This document shows, one piece after another, positions 30,834 to 41,199 of a DNA stretch of 64,000 bases (position 1 is its first letter; each line of letters starts with the position of its first letter). This DNA is from Candidatus Pelagibacter sp. (GTDB lineage Bacteria > Pseudomonadota > Alphaproteobacteria > Paracaedibacterales > CAIOTO01). The notes beneath the pieces were generated by a model. That model was not told the DNA's origin. It saw only the letters and a list, made by a program, of their open reading frames with translations, and made no database searches. Location: positions 186,001 to 250,000 of the forward strand of contig PNMQ01000002.1 in the NCBI GenBank assembly GCA_013823725.1, in the 5' to 3' direction. Position numbers and translations under genes: made by a program.

Positions 30834-32308
30834 CATCAACAGTCACTAAGATAGAAAGTATTTTTGGCATCCATGATGTTAGAGCCTTTCATAAATCAGA
30901 ACAAGCCCTTAATTATCTTCAAAAAATTTATGACGATAGCACATCCTTAATAAAAGAAGCTTTTAAACAAGCGTTATCAGGCGAAATTAAAGACGCAGAG
31001 ATGAGCCATGCTTGTTATCCATACATTGGATTTTATGTTGATGCTAAAGACCTTTCGCCCGCTTCTCGCCAAAGTTATGGTGCAGTAAGCGATTCTGGTT
31101 ATTATGGCGGAACTATTACACGACCTGATCTTTTCCACGATTATTTACAAGAACAATTAGACCTTCTTATTCAAAATCATGGCGTTACTTTATATGTAGG
31201 CAGAAGCCGTTGGCCTATTCCCCTACCCTTTGCTGTTGAGCATTCACCCAGTAATTTAGAAAGCGATGCTTTATGGGAAGTTCAAAATGCATTTGTACTG
31301 CCTAATCTTTCACGCATCGACGACAAGGAAGCAAATTGTGAAAACATTCATCAAAAAGTTAAACCCGTTTCTTTGTTCAGTGGTGAACGTGTTGATTATT
31401 CCCTACATCGCCTGCAACATTATACAGCAACAAATATTGAAGATTTTCAAGGCTATATTCTTCTTACCAATTACCAACGTTACATCGATGCTTTTATTAA
31501 ATTTGGAGAATCAGAACTTTTAAAAGAAGATACAGAATACACAGAATTTGTTGGACCAAACGGCTTTCGCGTTACTAAAAATGGAGCAGTAACCAAAAAA
31601 AATAATACTTCTAAAAATTTACCCCAAATGCCCGCCTATCATTTAAAACGCGCAGATGGTCAAGGTATTACATTTATTAATATTGGTGTAGGTCCTAGCA
31701 ATGCAAAAACGATTACGGATCATTTAGCCGTATTGCGTCCCCACTGTTGGATTATGTTAGGCCATTGCGCCGGCCTTAGGTCTACCCAAAAATTAGGTGA
31801 TTATGTTTTAGCACATGCATACGTACGCGAAGATCATGTGTTGGATGCAGACCTTCCTTTATGGGTTCCAGTACCTGCATTAGCTGAAATTCAAGTTGCA
31901 CTACAAGATGCAGTTTTTAACATTACCCACGAAACACCTGGAGAAATTAAAGGTCGTATGCGTACAGGTACTGTTCTTACAACAGATAACCGAAATTGGG
32001 AACTTCAATCTCGAGCACTCATAGAACGCTTTCGTCAAAGCAGATCTATAGCTGTAGATATGGAATCTGCTACAGTTTCTGCAAATGGGTTTAGATTTCG
32101 TGTTCCCTATGGTACACTTTTATGCGTTTCTGATAAACCCATTCATGGAGAAATTAAATTACAAGGAGTCGCGAATACATTTTATAAACAACGCGTGAGA
32201 CAACATTTGGAAATAGGTCTTGAAACTATAAAATTATTAAGATCTTACAATAAACAACAATTACATTCTAGAAAGCTGAGAGGCTTTGACGAACCTCCCT
32301 TTCGTTAA
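30830..32308 (+). CDS. amn: AMP nucleosidase
   Basis: Amn N-terminal domain plus nucleoside phosphorylase domain (VLRPHCWIMLGHCAGLRSTQKLGDYVLAHAYVREDHVLD; AVDMESATVSANGFRFRVPYGTLLCVSDKP); ATGA overlap with ftsY. Confidence 0.93.
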   Translation: MTSTVTKIESIFGIHDVRAFHKSEQALNYLQKIYDDSTSLIKEAFKQALSGEIKDAEMSHACYPYIGFYVDAKDLSPASRQSYGAVSDSGYYGGTITRPDLFHDYLQEQLDLLIQNHGVTLYVGRSRWPIPLPFAVEHSPSNLESDALWEVQNAFVLPNLSRIDDKEANCENIHQKVKPVSLFSGERVDYSLHRLQHYTATNIEDFQGYILLTNYQRYIDAFIKFGESELLKEDTEYTEFVGPNGFRVTKNGAVTKKNNTSKNLPQMPAYHLKRADGQGITFINIGVGPSNAKTITDHLAVLRPHCWIMLGHCAGLRSTQKLGDYVLAHAYVREDHVLDADLPLWVPVPALAEIQVALQDAVFNITHETPGEIKGRMRTGTVLTTDNRNWELQSRALIERFRQSRSIAVDMESATVSANGFRFRVPYGTLLCVSDKPIHGEIKLQGVANTFYKQRVRQHLEIGLETIKLLRSYNKQQLHSRKLRGFDEPPFR

Positions 32309-32312
32309 TAAA

Positions 32313-32341
32313 AAATCACACCCCTATTTAGGGTGTGATTT
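32313..32341. terminator. hairpin terminator after amn
   Basis: aaatcacaccc-ctattta-gggtgtgattt, perfect 11-bp stem. Confidence 0.88.
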
Positions 32342-32384
32342 CTAAAAATTTTAAGATTAACGTTGATTAACCGTTTGAAACTTC

Positions 32385-33710
32385 TTACGACGCTGATTGG
32401 GTAGAATCTGGACCTGCTACTGCCCCTGCTGCAGAGTTTTGAAATAAGGAAGGTGCTTCATTTACTCCTCTTGGTGAACCAAACCTTTCACCATTTTTTC
32501 CTTTCCCACCATTTTGTCTTGGTAATGGAATATAGGCATTTGTAGCCGGAGCACCTTGTGGTTTATTGGCAATTACTTTTTCTTCAATCAATTTGCATGC
32601 TTTTTCAATTTTTTCAATTTGTTTCGGATACTTAACTTTCAAATTATCTTTTTCTGCTAATGCCATAGATACATCATTTTCCACAATGTGGTCTGCCATT
32701 TTTCCATTAGGAAGCAAAAGCTGAATAGCATCTTCTAACGTAATCTCTCCATCCTTGATCAAAATTGCTTCTTGTAGTTGAGATTTCAGAACTTTTTTAG
32801 CTCTAAAGTTTTTTTGAACCGCTGAAACTGCTTTTACTTGTTGTGCTGTGGCAGAAAGATTTGAAGATAAAGGCGGAACATCATCAAAACTTAAAAGATC
32901 AACACTTCCAGAACTACCAGGAGTTGCAACAGATATTGCTGCGTCTTTCAACAATGGATTGTTTGCATCTAGTTTTGATAATGCTTCCCTCTTCGATTTA
33001 AGTAAAGATTCTAACTCTCTAATTTCTCTTTCTAAATCAGCAATTTGAAGCTGTACATTTTTTGCAGAAAGCTGTTGGCTAAAATCTTTTCGCAGTTCAT
33101 CCATTTGTTTTTGTAAACTTTCTCTGCCCAATTTACATTCTTCTAATGCTTGATATAGCTCTGTTGTGTTGGCTGTTGCTTCAGCATTAATAAGTCCTTT
33201 TCTACCCGTATTAACAATACGACCATCTTTATTTTCAATTAAAGTATCTTTATAAATTTTACTGTCTAATTTAGTCACAAAAGGACCTTTTTGTTTATAT
33301 AGATTAGCGAAATGTGCTTTAATAATAAATTCTTTTGCGTCCTCATATTCTACGGCTTTATCTGAACGATTTTGAATTAATTCATCCGCCTTTGTTTTAA
33401 CTACAGCAACTGTGCTTGCATCATAAAGCCTAGAATCATCTATAAGTAACTCTTGTCCTGATTCAACTAAACCTAATAATTTAAAGGCATCAGACAATTT
33501 TTTAAAGTGAAAATGATCTGAAACTAAAACTTTTTTCTTATCTATCCAAAGATAATATTGATTTGGTTTAACAGGTTTTACACCAGCTTTTGTTGATGAT
33601 TTAAATATCTGTGTTTCTTGAGAAGGATTAACAACTGAAGCTTCTGCTGAAAAAACCTTCCCAGTGATAGAAGATGTAAGTAATAAAGCTAAAATTAGTT
33701 TGGATTTCAT
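32385..33710 (-). CDS. exported coiled-coil hypothetical protein
   Basis: Signal-peptide-like MKSKLILALLLTSSITGKVFSAEA; coiled coil about aa 185-245. Confidence 0.75.
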   Translation of the reverse strand: MKSKLILALLLTSSITGKVFSAEASVVNPSQETQIFKSSTKAGVKPVKPNQYYLWIDKKKVLVSDHFHFKKLSDAFKLLGLVESGQELLIDDSRLYDASTVAVVKTKADELIQNRSDKAVEYEDAKEFIIKAHFANLYKQKGPFVTKLDSKIYKDTLIENKDGRIVNTGRKGLINAEATANTTELYQALEECKLGRESLQKQMDELRKDFSQQLSAKNVQLQIADLEREIRELESLLKSKREALSKLDANNPLLKDAAISVATPGSSGSVDLLSFDDVPPLSSNLSATAQQVKAVSAVQKNFRAKKVLKSQLQEAILIKDGEITLEDAIQLLLPNGKMADHIVENDVSMALAEKDNLKVKYPKQIEKIEKACKLIEEKVIANKPQGAPATNAYIPLPRQNGGKGKNGERFGSPRGVNEAPSLFQNSAAGAVAGPDSTQSAS

Positions 33711-33875
33711 AAAATTTTCCTCGGATGAATTAATGATACATATATGTAATATTTTTAAAAAATAAAATTAATTTTTAATTAAATGCATCCCATTTTTTAA
33801 CTTCATATTTAAAAATATGACATCAAAAATGATAATGAATCTTTTTCCTATTTAAATCTTTCGTTAAGGAAAAAA

Positions 33876-35576
33876 TTGCCTAGCATTAACTCTTTTTTTA
33901 AGAATTCATCGATAAGCTTTCATTATAGATTTCTACATAATATCAAATACATGGAAGCTCTACGCAACCAATTTTTAAAATTAGGACTTACAAGATCGTT
34001 ATCCATTATTGGTGTAACGCTTGTAACTCTTATCTTTTTTGCTTATTTAGCTTTACGAACCACAGTGCCAGATTTAGGTCTTTTATTTGCCAATCTTGAT
34101 CCATCAGATGCTTCTAAAATTTCTGAAAGACTTAAAGTGATGAATATTCCCCATGAAATCAAGGGGGAATCAAGTGATCAGATCTTTGCACAAAAAGATC
34201 AAATATCAAAACTTCGCATGGAACTTGCAGCAGACGGATTACCTGCTGGTGGAACCATTGGCTATGAACTGTTTGACAAAAGTGATTTCATGGGCACCTC
34301 AAGTGCCATGATTGATATTAATATGCTAAGGGCAACTGAAGGTGAAATTGCAAAATCCATTCGAACCATTCAAGGCGTTATGTCTGCCCGTATACACTTA
34401 GTTCTTCCTAAAAAAGAATTGTTTTCTCAAGAAAAAAGTCTACCCAGTGCATCTGTCATTATCAAAATGAAAGGAACATCAAGGCTTTCTGTGAATCAAG
34501 TATTAGCTATACAGCATCTTGTAGCATCAGCTATTCCTGAATTAACACTTGATCGAATTTCCATTATTGATGACAAAGGCACCTTATTAGCTAAAGGGAC
34601 AGATACCACCCTTCAACAGATGAGCAGCTTAACACAGATGGAATTAAAAGGTTCGTACGAGTCTAAAGTAGCAAGATCCATAGAATCTCTTTTAGAAAAT
34701 ACGGTTGGTCCAGGAAAAATACGTGCAGAAGTTAATGTAGATATGGACTTTGATCAGATATCGACTCAATCCGTTGAATATGATCCCGATGGACAAGTAG
34801 CCCGGTCTTCGCAGTCCAGCAATGAAGGGTCGAATTCCAATGAATCGGCACTAAGCGATACAACAAGCATCCAAAATAATCAACCAGGAAACAACTCTGG
34901 ACCCTCGAACCAAAGCAAAAACCAAGACACAAGAAACGAAGAAAATATTTCTTATGAAATATCAAATACGACAAAAACCCATGTAAAAGAAACAGGGGCT
35001 GTTAAACGTATTTCAATTGCTATTCTTGTGGATGGAGTATACGAAATAGATAAAGAAGGGAAGAGTACCTATAAACCTAGATCTGCTGAAGATATCATAG
35101 AACTAACAGAACTTGCAAAAACTGCATCTGGATTTAATGAAAAACGTGGTGATGTTATTAAGATTACCAATATGAAATTTAATGAAGTACCTACTGAACC
35201 TGAAAGTTCATCTGCAATCAATAAAATTTTAACCCATCTTATGACATCAAAATATATTGAAAATCTTGTTATCTTGTTCATGGGTCTTCTTTTGTACTTT
35301 AAAGTTATTAAACCCTACGCCTTACAAGTTGCTGGTGCATCTGGTTTTGTTGTTCAAAAAAAATCTACTGTTTCTCCACCACCTTCCATTTCTCCTCCAG
35401 AAATTGAAAAAGAAAAAAAGGAAGTAGTTGAAATCGAAGAAGAATCTGATGAACTTATTAATGTGGAACATATCGATGGCCTTATGAAATCATCTTCCAT
35501 TAAAAAAGTGGGAGAAATTATACACAGACACCCTGAAGAAACAATCAGCATCATTAGAAGCTGGATGCAGCAGTAA
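33876..35576 (+). CDS. fliF: flagellar MS-ring protein FliF; Met at about 33951 is an alternative start
   Basis: FANLDPSDASKISERLKVMNIPHEI, ARIHLVLPKKELFSQEKSLPSASVIIKM, RAEVNVDMDFDQ. Confidence 0.93.
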   Translation: MPSINSFFKNSSISFHYRFLHNIKYMEALRNQFLKLGLTRSLSIIGVTLVTLIFFAYLALRTTVPDLGLLFANLDPSDASKISERLKVMNIPHEIKGESSDQIFAQKDQISKLRMELAADGLPAGGTIGYELFDKSDFMGTSSAMIDINMLRATEGEIAKSIRTIQGVMSARIHLVLPKKELFSQEKSLPSASVIIKMKGTSRLSVNQVLAIQHLVASAIPELTLDRISIIDDKGTLLAKGTDTTLQQMSSLTQMELKGSYESKVARSIESLLENTVGPGKIRAEVNVDMDFDQISTQSVEYDPDGQVARSSQSSNEGSNSNESALSDTTSIQNNQPGNNSGPSNQSKNQDTRNEENISYEISNTTKTHVKETGAVKRISIAILVDGVYEIDKEGKSTYKPRSAEDIIELTELAKTASGFNEKRGDVIKITNMKFNEVPTEPESSSAINKILTHLMTSKYIENLVILFMGLLLYFKVIKPYALQVAGASGFVVQKKSTVSPPPSISPPEIEKEKKEVVEIEEESDELINVEHIDGLMKSSSIKKVGEIIHRHPEETISIIRSWMQQ

Positions 35577-35591
35577 TAAATAGGAAATGAC

Positions 35592-36617
35592 ATGTCAATT
35601 TTAAACATTAATAAAATAGAGAAAGGTGTGAAAGGCATTGAAAAAGCAGCCATTATGATGTTATCCATGCCGGAAGAAGTAGCAAGTGAAGTTTTTTCAT
35701 TACTTAATGTTGACGAAATTCGTGAACTATCAGCAACCATGGTTAATTTAGGAACCGTAAAATCAGACACGGTTGAAAGTACATTTAAAGAGTTTGTTAA
35801 AGAATTATCATCCACAGGATCTCTAATAGGAACACTTGAAAGTACAGAAAGGCTTCTCAGCAAAGCATTCTCATCCGATCAAGCCGAAAAAATCATGGAA
35901 GAAATTCGTGGTCCTGCAGGAAGAACCTTGTGGGAAAAACTGAACAACGTTAACGAAGAACTATTAGCAAGTTTTTTAAAAAATGAATATCCTCAAACTG
36001 TAGCTTTAGTTTTATCAAAAATTAAATCTTTACACTCTGCAAAAATACTTAGCCTTTTACCTGAAAGCTTTTCTATTGAAGTTGTTATGCGCATGCTGAA
36101 AATGGAAAGTGTTCGAAAAGATATTATGGAAAGTGTTGAAAACACGTTACGAAATGAATTCATGAACAACCTTACTCGCGGTAGTAAAAGAAATACCCAT
36201 GAAATGGTTGCAGAGATCTTTAATAATTTTGATAGATCAAATGAAGTTAAATTTCTTAAACTTTTGGAAGAAAAAAGCACTGAATCTGCAGAAGCTGTTC
36301 GATCCCTTATGTTTACTTTCGATGACCTTGAAAATCTGGATAATGCTGGTATTCAAATTCTCATACGTAACGTTGATAAAACAAAACTGGTCATGGCTCT
36401 TAAAGGAAGCAGCACTATTGTCAAAGATTTATTTTTCAACAATATGTCAGAACGCGCAGCAAAACTTATGGAGGAAGATATTAAACAACTGGGAATGGTA
36501 CGTTTGCGAGACGTAGAAGATGCACAAAGCTCTATCGTTTCTGTTGCAAAAGACCTGTCTGCTCAAAACATCATCATTATTTCTTCTGGTAAAGATGATG
36601 GCGACACATACATTTAA
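35592..36617 (+). CDS. fliG: flagellar motor switch protein FliG
   Basis: EKAAIMMLSMPEEVASEVFSLL, NEYPQTVALVLSKIK, MFTFDDLENLDNAGIQILIRNVD. Confidence 0.95.
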   Translation: MSILNINKIEKGVKGIEKAAIMMLSMPEEVASEVFSLLNVDEIRELSATMVNLGTVKSDTVESTFKEFVKELSSTGSLIGTLESTERLLSKAFSSDQAEKIMEEIRGPAGRTLWEKLNNVNEELLASFLKNEYPQTVALVLSKIKSLHSAKILSLLPESFSIEVVMRMLKMESVRKDIMESVENTLRNEFMNNLTRGSKRNTHEMVAEIFNNFDRSNEVKFLKLLEEKSTESAEAVRSLMFTFDDLENLDNAGIQILIRNVDKTKLVMALKGSSTIVKDLFFNNMSERAAKLMEEDIKQLGMVRLRDVEDAQSSIVSVAKDLSAQNIIIISSGKDDGDTYI

Positions 36618-36629
36618 AAGGATAGAGAA

Positions 36630-37262
36630 ATGAAACAACCCTTTATTTTCGAACTGAATTTTGATCTGCCTGACGAATCAAAAAATATCGATCATTTAGA
36701 AGAACCCATCCTTTATACCCAAAAAGATCTTGATACTGCTTTTAATAACGGATTTGAAGATGGCTGTAAAAAAGGAACAGAAGAAGGATTTGTACAAGGA
36801 GAATTAAAGGCTTTCACTGACCAACAAATTCAAATGCACAAAGCTTTTCTGGAAATCAATCAGAAATTAACACATATTTTTCAACAAGAAGTTGTGTATG
36901 AAAAAACAATTCAAGAAAATGTTAAAAAGATAGTCTTGAATCTAGCAGAAAAATTATTACCTAACTATATAGAACAATATGGGTCGCAAGAACTTCTTCA
37001 CCATATTCAAGATATTTTAGAAAAAACGATGAAATCAGAATCCATCCACGTATTTATTAACCCTACAATAGTTTTGGATCTTAAAGATAAAATTGAAGAC
37101 ATAAAAAATATATTTAATAAAAAAGAAATTAAAGTTGATTTTGTTGATGACCCTTCTTTGCCTCAATGGGATGCAAGAATTGAATGGGTTGGAGGAGGTG
37201 CACGGTGGAATGCACAGGAAACTTTAACAAAACTTAATTCTATTATTGCTGGAAGTATCTAA
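36630..37262 (+). CDS. fliH: flagellar assembly protein FliH-like
   Basis: GFEDGCKKGTEEGFVQGE heptad/Gly pattern, FliH/HrpE C-terminal features; between fliG and fliN. Confidence 0.75.
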   Translation: MKQPFIFELNFDLPDESKNIDHLEEPILYTQKDLDTAFNNGFEDGCKKGTEEGFVQGELKAFTDQQIQMHKAFLEINQKLTHIFQQEVVYEKTIQENVKKIVLNLAEKLLPNYIEQYGSQELLHHIQDILEKTMKSESIHVFINPTIVLDLKDKIEDIKNIFNKKEIKVDFVDDPSLPQWDARIEWVGGGARWNAQETLTKLNSIIAGSI

Positions 37263-37293
37263 TGAACATTTATCAAAATATAAGGAACGTAAT

Positions 37294-37701
37294 ATGACAA
37301 CCGATGACCAAAACCTATCACAAGAAGATCTTGATACATTACTCAACGCTTCTTTTGATACATCAAAATCTTCTTCTCAAAATAAAAGCAGTCATTATGA
37401 CAAAATATTTGCTGAATCTTCATCGACAAACGACGAAACAAAAAGTCATCAAACATGGGACTTAGAGGCTGTATATGATGTACCTGTACAAATTTCTGCA
37501 GTCCTTGGAAAAAGCACTATGCCAGTTCATCAATTACTTAAATTAGGACGTGGTGCGGTTGTTGAATTAGATAGACGTGTGGGTGAAGCCATTGATATTT
37601 ACGTCAATAACCGTCTCGTTGCACGTGGAGAAGTTGTAGTTGTAGATGACCATTTAGGTGTCACAATGACTGAAATTATAAAATCTGATCGAGGCGTCTA
37701 A
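37294..37701 (+). CDS. fliN: flagellar motor switch protein FliN (track ORF begins 37246; RBS aaggaa before 37294 favours this start)
   Basis: YDVPVQISAVLGKSTMPVHQLLKLGRGAVVELDRRVGEAIDIYVNNRLVARGEVVVVDDHLGVTMTEII. Confidence 0.94.
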   Translation: MTTDDQNLSQEDLDTLLNASFDTSKSSSQNKSSHYDKIFAESSSTNDETKSHQTWDLEAVYDVPVQISAVLGKSTMPVHQLLKLGRGAVVELDRRVGEAIDIYVNNRLVARGEVVVVDDHLGVTMTEIIKSDRGV

Positions 37702-39053
37702 TGAAAATTTTAATTATCGGAACACTAAATGGTCACGGAACAGTAGCTGCACATATTGCTTTAAAAATGGGTGCTAAAGTCACTCAGGTTAACAATAGTG
37801 AGGAAGCTTTAAATGTTTTAAGATCGGGAAAAGGAATTGATCTCATCATGATGGATATTTTACTTAATATCCCACATATGATGGAAAATATGACTAGAGA
37901 AAGAATATGTACACCAGTTGTTGCATGCGGAGTAAAATCTAACCCTCAATTAGCTAAAGAAGCCATTGAATCTGGAGCCAAAGAATATATACCTCTACCC
38001 CCAGATCCCGAACTGATTGCTGCAGTTATTAAAGCCATCAGCCAAGAAGAAACCTATTTTATTGCCGAAGATCCTTCGATGAAAACTATTATCAAAATGA
38101 TTGATAAAATTGCACCTACAGAAGCGAATATTTTTATTAATGGAGAATCAGGAACAGGTAAAGAAGTTGTTGCTAAATATATTCACATGAATTCAAAACG
38201 TAAAGATCGTAACTTTGTATCTATCAACTGTGCGGCTATACCCGAACAACTTCTAGAATCAGAACTTTTCGGTCATGAAAAAGGTGCATTTACAGGTGCC
38301 ATCGCCAGAAGAATTGGAAAATTTGAAGAAGCCAATGGTGGTACATTACTTCTAGATGAAATTAGTGAAATGGATCCCAGATTACAAGCAAAAATGCTTC
38401 GTGCTATTCAAGAACGAGTTATTGACCGTGTAGGCGGGACTCATCCCGTTCCTGTTGATATTCGCATCCTTGCAACATCCAATCGCAATATGGAAGAAGC
38501 TATAGCGAACAAAGAATTTAGAGAAGATCTGTATTATAGACTTAATGTTGTTAATGTGGCACTACCCCCTCTTCGCGAAAGAATTCAAGATATTCTTCCT
38601 TTAACTGAATATTTTATTAAAAAATTTTGTGATCTGAATGGGTTACCCATAAAAAAACTATCTCCAGAATCTGCAGAATGTATTTGTAATTATGGATGGA
38701 AAGGAAACGTCAGAGAACTTGAAAATACAATCCACCGAGCCGTTTTACTAAGCGAACAAGAAATTCAACCCATTGATATCTTTGGACAAAGCTATTTGCA
38801 AACAATCAATTACCCTTACACAACAAGTGAAAATAACAATTCTGAAAATATTAATATCAACCCATTTATTGGAAAAAGTGTATCCGAAGTTGAAAAAGAC
38901 CTTATCTTAGGGACTCTAACACATTGCTTGGGTAACAGAACTCATGCTGCGAACATATTAGGAATTTCTATTAGAACTCTTCGTAATAAAATTAAAGAAT
39001 ATAAATCAGATGAAATACATCACGATCAAACTGCATATTCAAATATTAAATGA
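37701..39053 (+). CDS. flbD: sigma-54-dependent flagellar regulator FlbD-like
   Basis: Receiver-like N-terminus, GESGTGKEVVAKYIH, GAFTGA, FIS HTH at C-terminus; within flagellar operon. Confidence 0.85.
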   Translation: MKILIIGTLNGHGTVAAHIALKMGAKVTQVNNSEEALNVLRSGKGIDLIMMDILLNIPHMMENMTRERICTPVVACGVKSNPQLAKEAIESGAKEYIPLPPDPELIAAVIKAISQEETYFIAEDPSMKTIIKMIDKIAPTEANIFINGESGTGKEVVAKYIHMNSKRKDRNFVSINCAAIPEQLLESELFGHEKGAFTGAIARRIGKFEEANGGTLLLDEISEMDPRLQAKMLRAIQERVIDRVGGTHPVPVDIRILATSNRNMEEAIANKEFREDLYYRLNVVNVALPPLRERIQDILPLTEYFIKKFCDLNGLPIKKLSPESAECICNYGWKGNVRELENTIHRAVLLSEQEIQPIDIFGQSYLQTINYPYTTSENNNSENININPFIGKSVSEVEKDLILGTLTHCLGNRTHAANILGISIRTLRNKIKEYKSDEIHHDQTAYSNIK

Positions 39054-41173
39054 ACATGGAAAATTCAATAGAAAATAATTCATCAGGTTTCAACTTCAAC
39101 ATACAAAGTCTGTTGAAACATACCGATCTTGCTTTTGCATTAGGTATCATTTTGATCATGGTTATTCTAATCATGCCTGTTCCCAGCATTTTGATGGATT
39201 TATTTTTTTCAATGTCTATCACGTTATCTGTACTAATCCTTATGACATCTTTGTTTATTGTCAAACCTTTAGAATTTAGCACTTTCCCAACCGTACTTCT
39301 GATTTCAACAATCATAAGGCTTGCTTTAAATGTTGCATCGACTCGTCTCATTTTGTCCAATGGTCATAATGGTGCAGCAGCAGCTGGCCAAGTTATTGAA
39401 GCCTTTGGCGAATTTGCGATGGGTGGAAACTTTATCATTGGTATTATAGTCTTTGCCATTCTTGTTATTGTGAACTTTGTGGTTATTACAAAAGGTTCTG
39501 GAAGAATTGCTGAAGTATCAGCACGCTTTAGTTTAGACGCAATGCCTGGTAAACAAATGGCCATCGATGCTGACTTATCAGCAGGCCTTATTGATGAATC
39601 CACAGCAAAAAGCAGAAGAAAAGAATTAGAGAATGAAAGTAATTTTTTTGGATCTATGGATGGTGCGGCTAAATTCGTTCGTGGAGATGCTATCGCTGGC
39701 CTACTCATTACATTTATCAATATCATAGGAGGCATTTTAATAGGATGCTTACAGCATGGTATGGATATAACTAATGCCGTACAAAGCTATACCCTTTTAA
39801 CCGTTGGTGATGGTCTTGTGACACAAATTCCTGCATTACTTGTTTCTTTAGCGGCCGGTTTGTTGGTTTCAAAAGGTGGTGTTGAAGGAAAAACCGATAA
39901 AGCTCTTTTTGGACAGCTTAGTGCATACCCCGCTGCATTGGGAATGAGCTCCTTTCTTTCTGCATCTCTTGCTCTTTTACCCGGAATACCACTTTTCCCT
40001 TTTCTTGCCATTTCAGTATTATCTGGATTAGGAAGTTGGTTCACAAAGAAAAAACATGCATCTGTTATTGAAGAAACAGAAAGAAAATCCCAAGAATCCA
40101 GTCAAAAATCATTAAAAGAGGCACAAACAAAATCTTCTGAACAAATCATCAAACCACCACCTGTAGAAACTATTCGAATTGAATTAGGATTAGGTCTTTT
40201 GCCTCTCGTTCATCAAGACCAAGGTGTTAACCTAACAGATCAAATTAAGATATTAAGACAAACTCTAGCTTCAGAACTTGGAATTATTTTACCAGCTATT
40301 CGTCTGCAAGATAACATGCAAATAGGATCTCAAGAATATATTATTCGCATTAAAGAAATGGAAGCAGGAAAAGGACAACTTCGACTTAACCATATTCTTG
40401 TTCTAGATCCACAAGGGCAACCTATCACTCTTGGAGGCGAACAAACTATTGAACCTAGTTTTGGTTTGAAAGCAATGTGGGTACCTGAAAAGTCAAGACG
40501 AGAAGCCGAAGTAAAAGGTTATACTCTTGTAGACACATCAACTGTTTTGACCACTCACCTTTCTGAAATTGTAAAAGATAATATCATCGAATTACTATCG
40601 TATTCCGATACTCAATCGATATTAGATAACATGTCTGATGTCTACAAAAAATTATTGAATGACATTATTCCAGGACAAATAACTATTGGTGGAATTCAAA
40701 GGGTTCTTCAAAATCTTATTGGTGAACGTGTATCCATACGTGACATGCCGACCATTCTAGAAGCTATTGCAGAAATCTGTATGTTTAGTAGAAACCTGAC
40801 AAACATTACAGAACACGTTCGTCAAAGACTAAGCCGTCAAATAACTTTTTCTAATCTTAATGATAGTAATGAACTAGTCATTTTCACACTTTCTTCACAG
40901 TGGGAACAAAATTTCATAGAATATGTCGTAGGTGATATGGATAACCGACAATTAGCGTTTCCACCTAGCATGGTTCAAGATTTTGTTTCCAAAATAAAAC
41001 AGTCTTATGATAGGGCTATTCTGATTGGTGAAAACCCTGTTCTTGTAACATCACAATCAGCTCGTCCATTAGTACGAAGCATTTTGGAGAGAGCACGTCC
41101 AAACACAATAATTATGTCGCAAACTGAAGTGCATCAAAAAGCAAAAATAAGAAGTTTGGGTAGTATATCTTAA
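39050..41173 (+). CDS. flhA: flagellar biosynthesis protein FlhA
   Basis: FPTVLLISTIIRLALNVASTRLIL, MPGKQMAIDADLSAGLIDE, C-terminal FHIPEP domain. Confidence 0.96.
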   Translation: MNMENSIENNSSGFNFNIQSLLKHTDLAFALGIILIMVILIMPVPSILMDLFFSMSITLSVLILMTSLFIVKPLEFSTFPTVLLISTIIRLALNVASTRLILSNGHNGAAAAGQVIEAFGEFAMGGNFIIGIIVFAILVIVNFVVITKGSGRIAEVSARFSLDAMPGKQMAIDADLSAGLIDESTAKSRRKELENESNFFGSMDGAAKFVRGDAIAGLLITFINIIGGILIGCLQHGMDITNAVQSYTLLTVGDGLVTQIPALLVSLAAGLLVSKGGVEGKTDKALFGQLSAYPAALGMSSFLSASLALLPGIPLFPFLAISVLSGLGSWFTKKKHASVIEETERKSQESSQKSLKEAQTKSSEQIIKPPPVETIRIELGLGLLPLVHQDQGVNLTDQIKILRQTLASELGIILPAIRLQDNMQIGSQEYIIRIKEMEAGKGQLRLNHILVLDPQGQPITLGGEQTIEPSFGLKAMWVPEKSRREAEVKGYTLVDTSTVLTTHLSEIVKDNIIELLSYSDTQSILDNMSDVYKKLLNDIIPGQITIGGIQRVLQNLIGERVSIRDMPTILEAIAEICMFSRNLTNITEHVRQRLSRQITFSNLNDSNELVIFTLSSQWEQNFIEYVVGDMDNRQLAFPPSMVQDFVSKIKQSYDRAILIGENPVLVTSQSARPLVRSILERARPNTIIMSQTEVHQKAKIRSLGSIS

Positions 41174-41199
41174 AACACCATACCCTTCATTCAAAAGCT

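Noticed and set aside
35354-35863. 169-aa minus-strand ORF across the fliF/fliG junction
   Set aside because: Antisense to two strongly supported flagellar genes, low-complexity translation; chance ORF.
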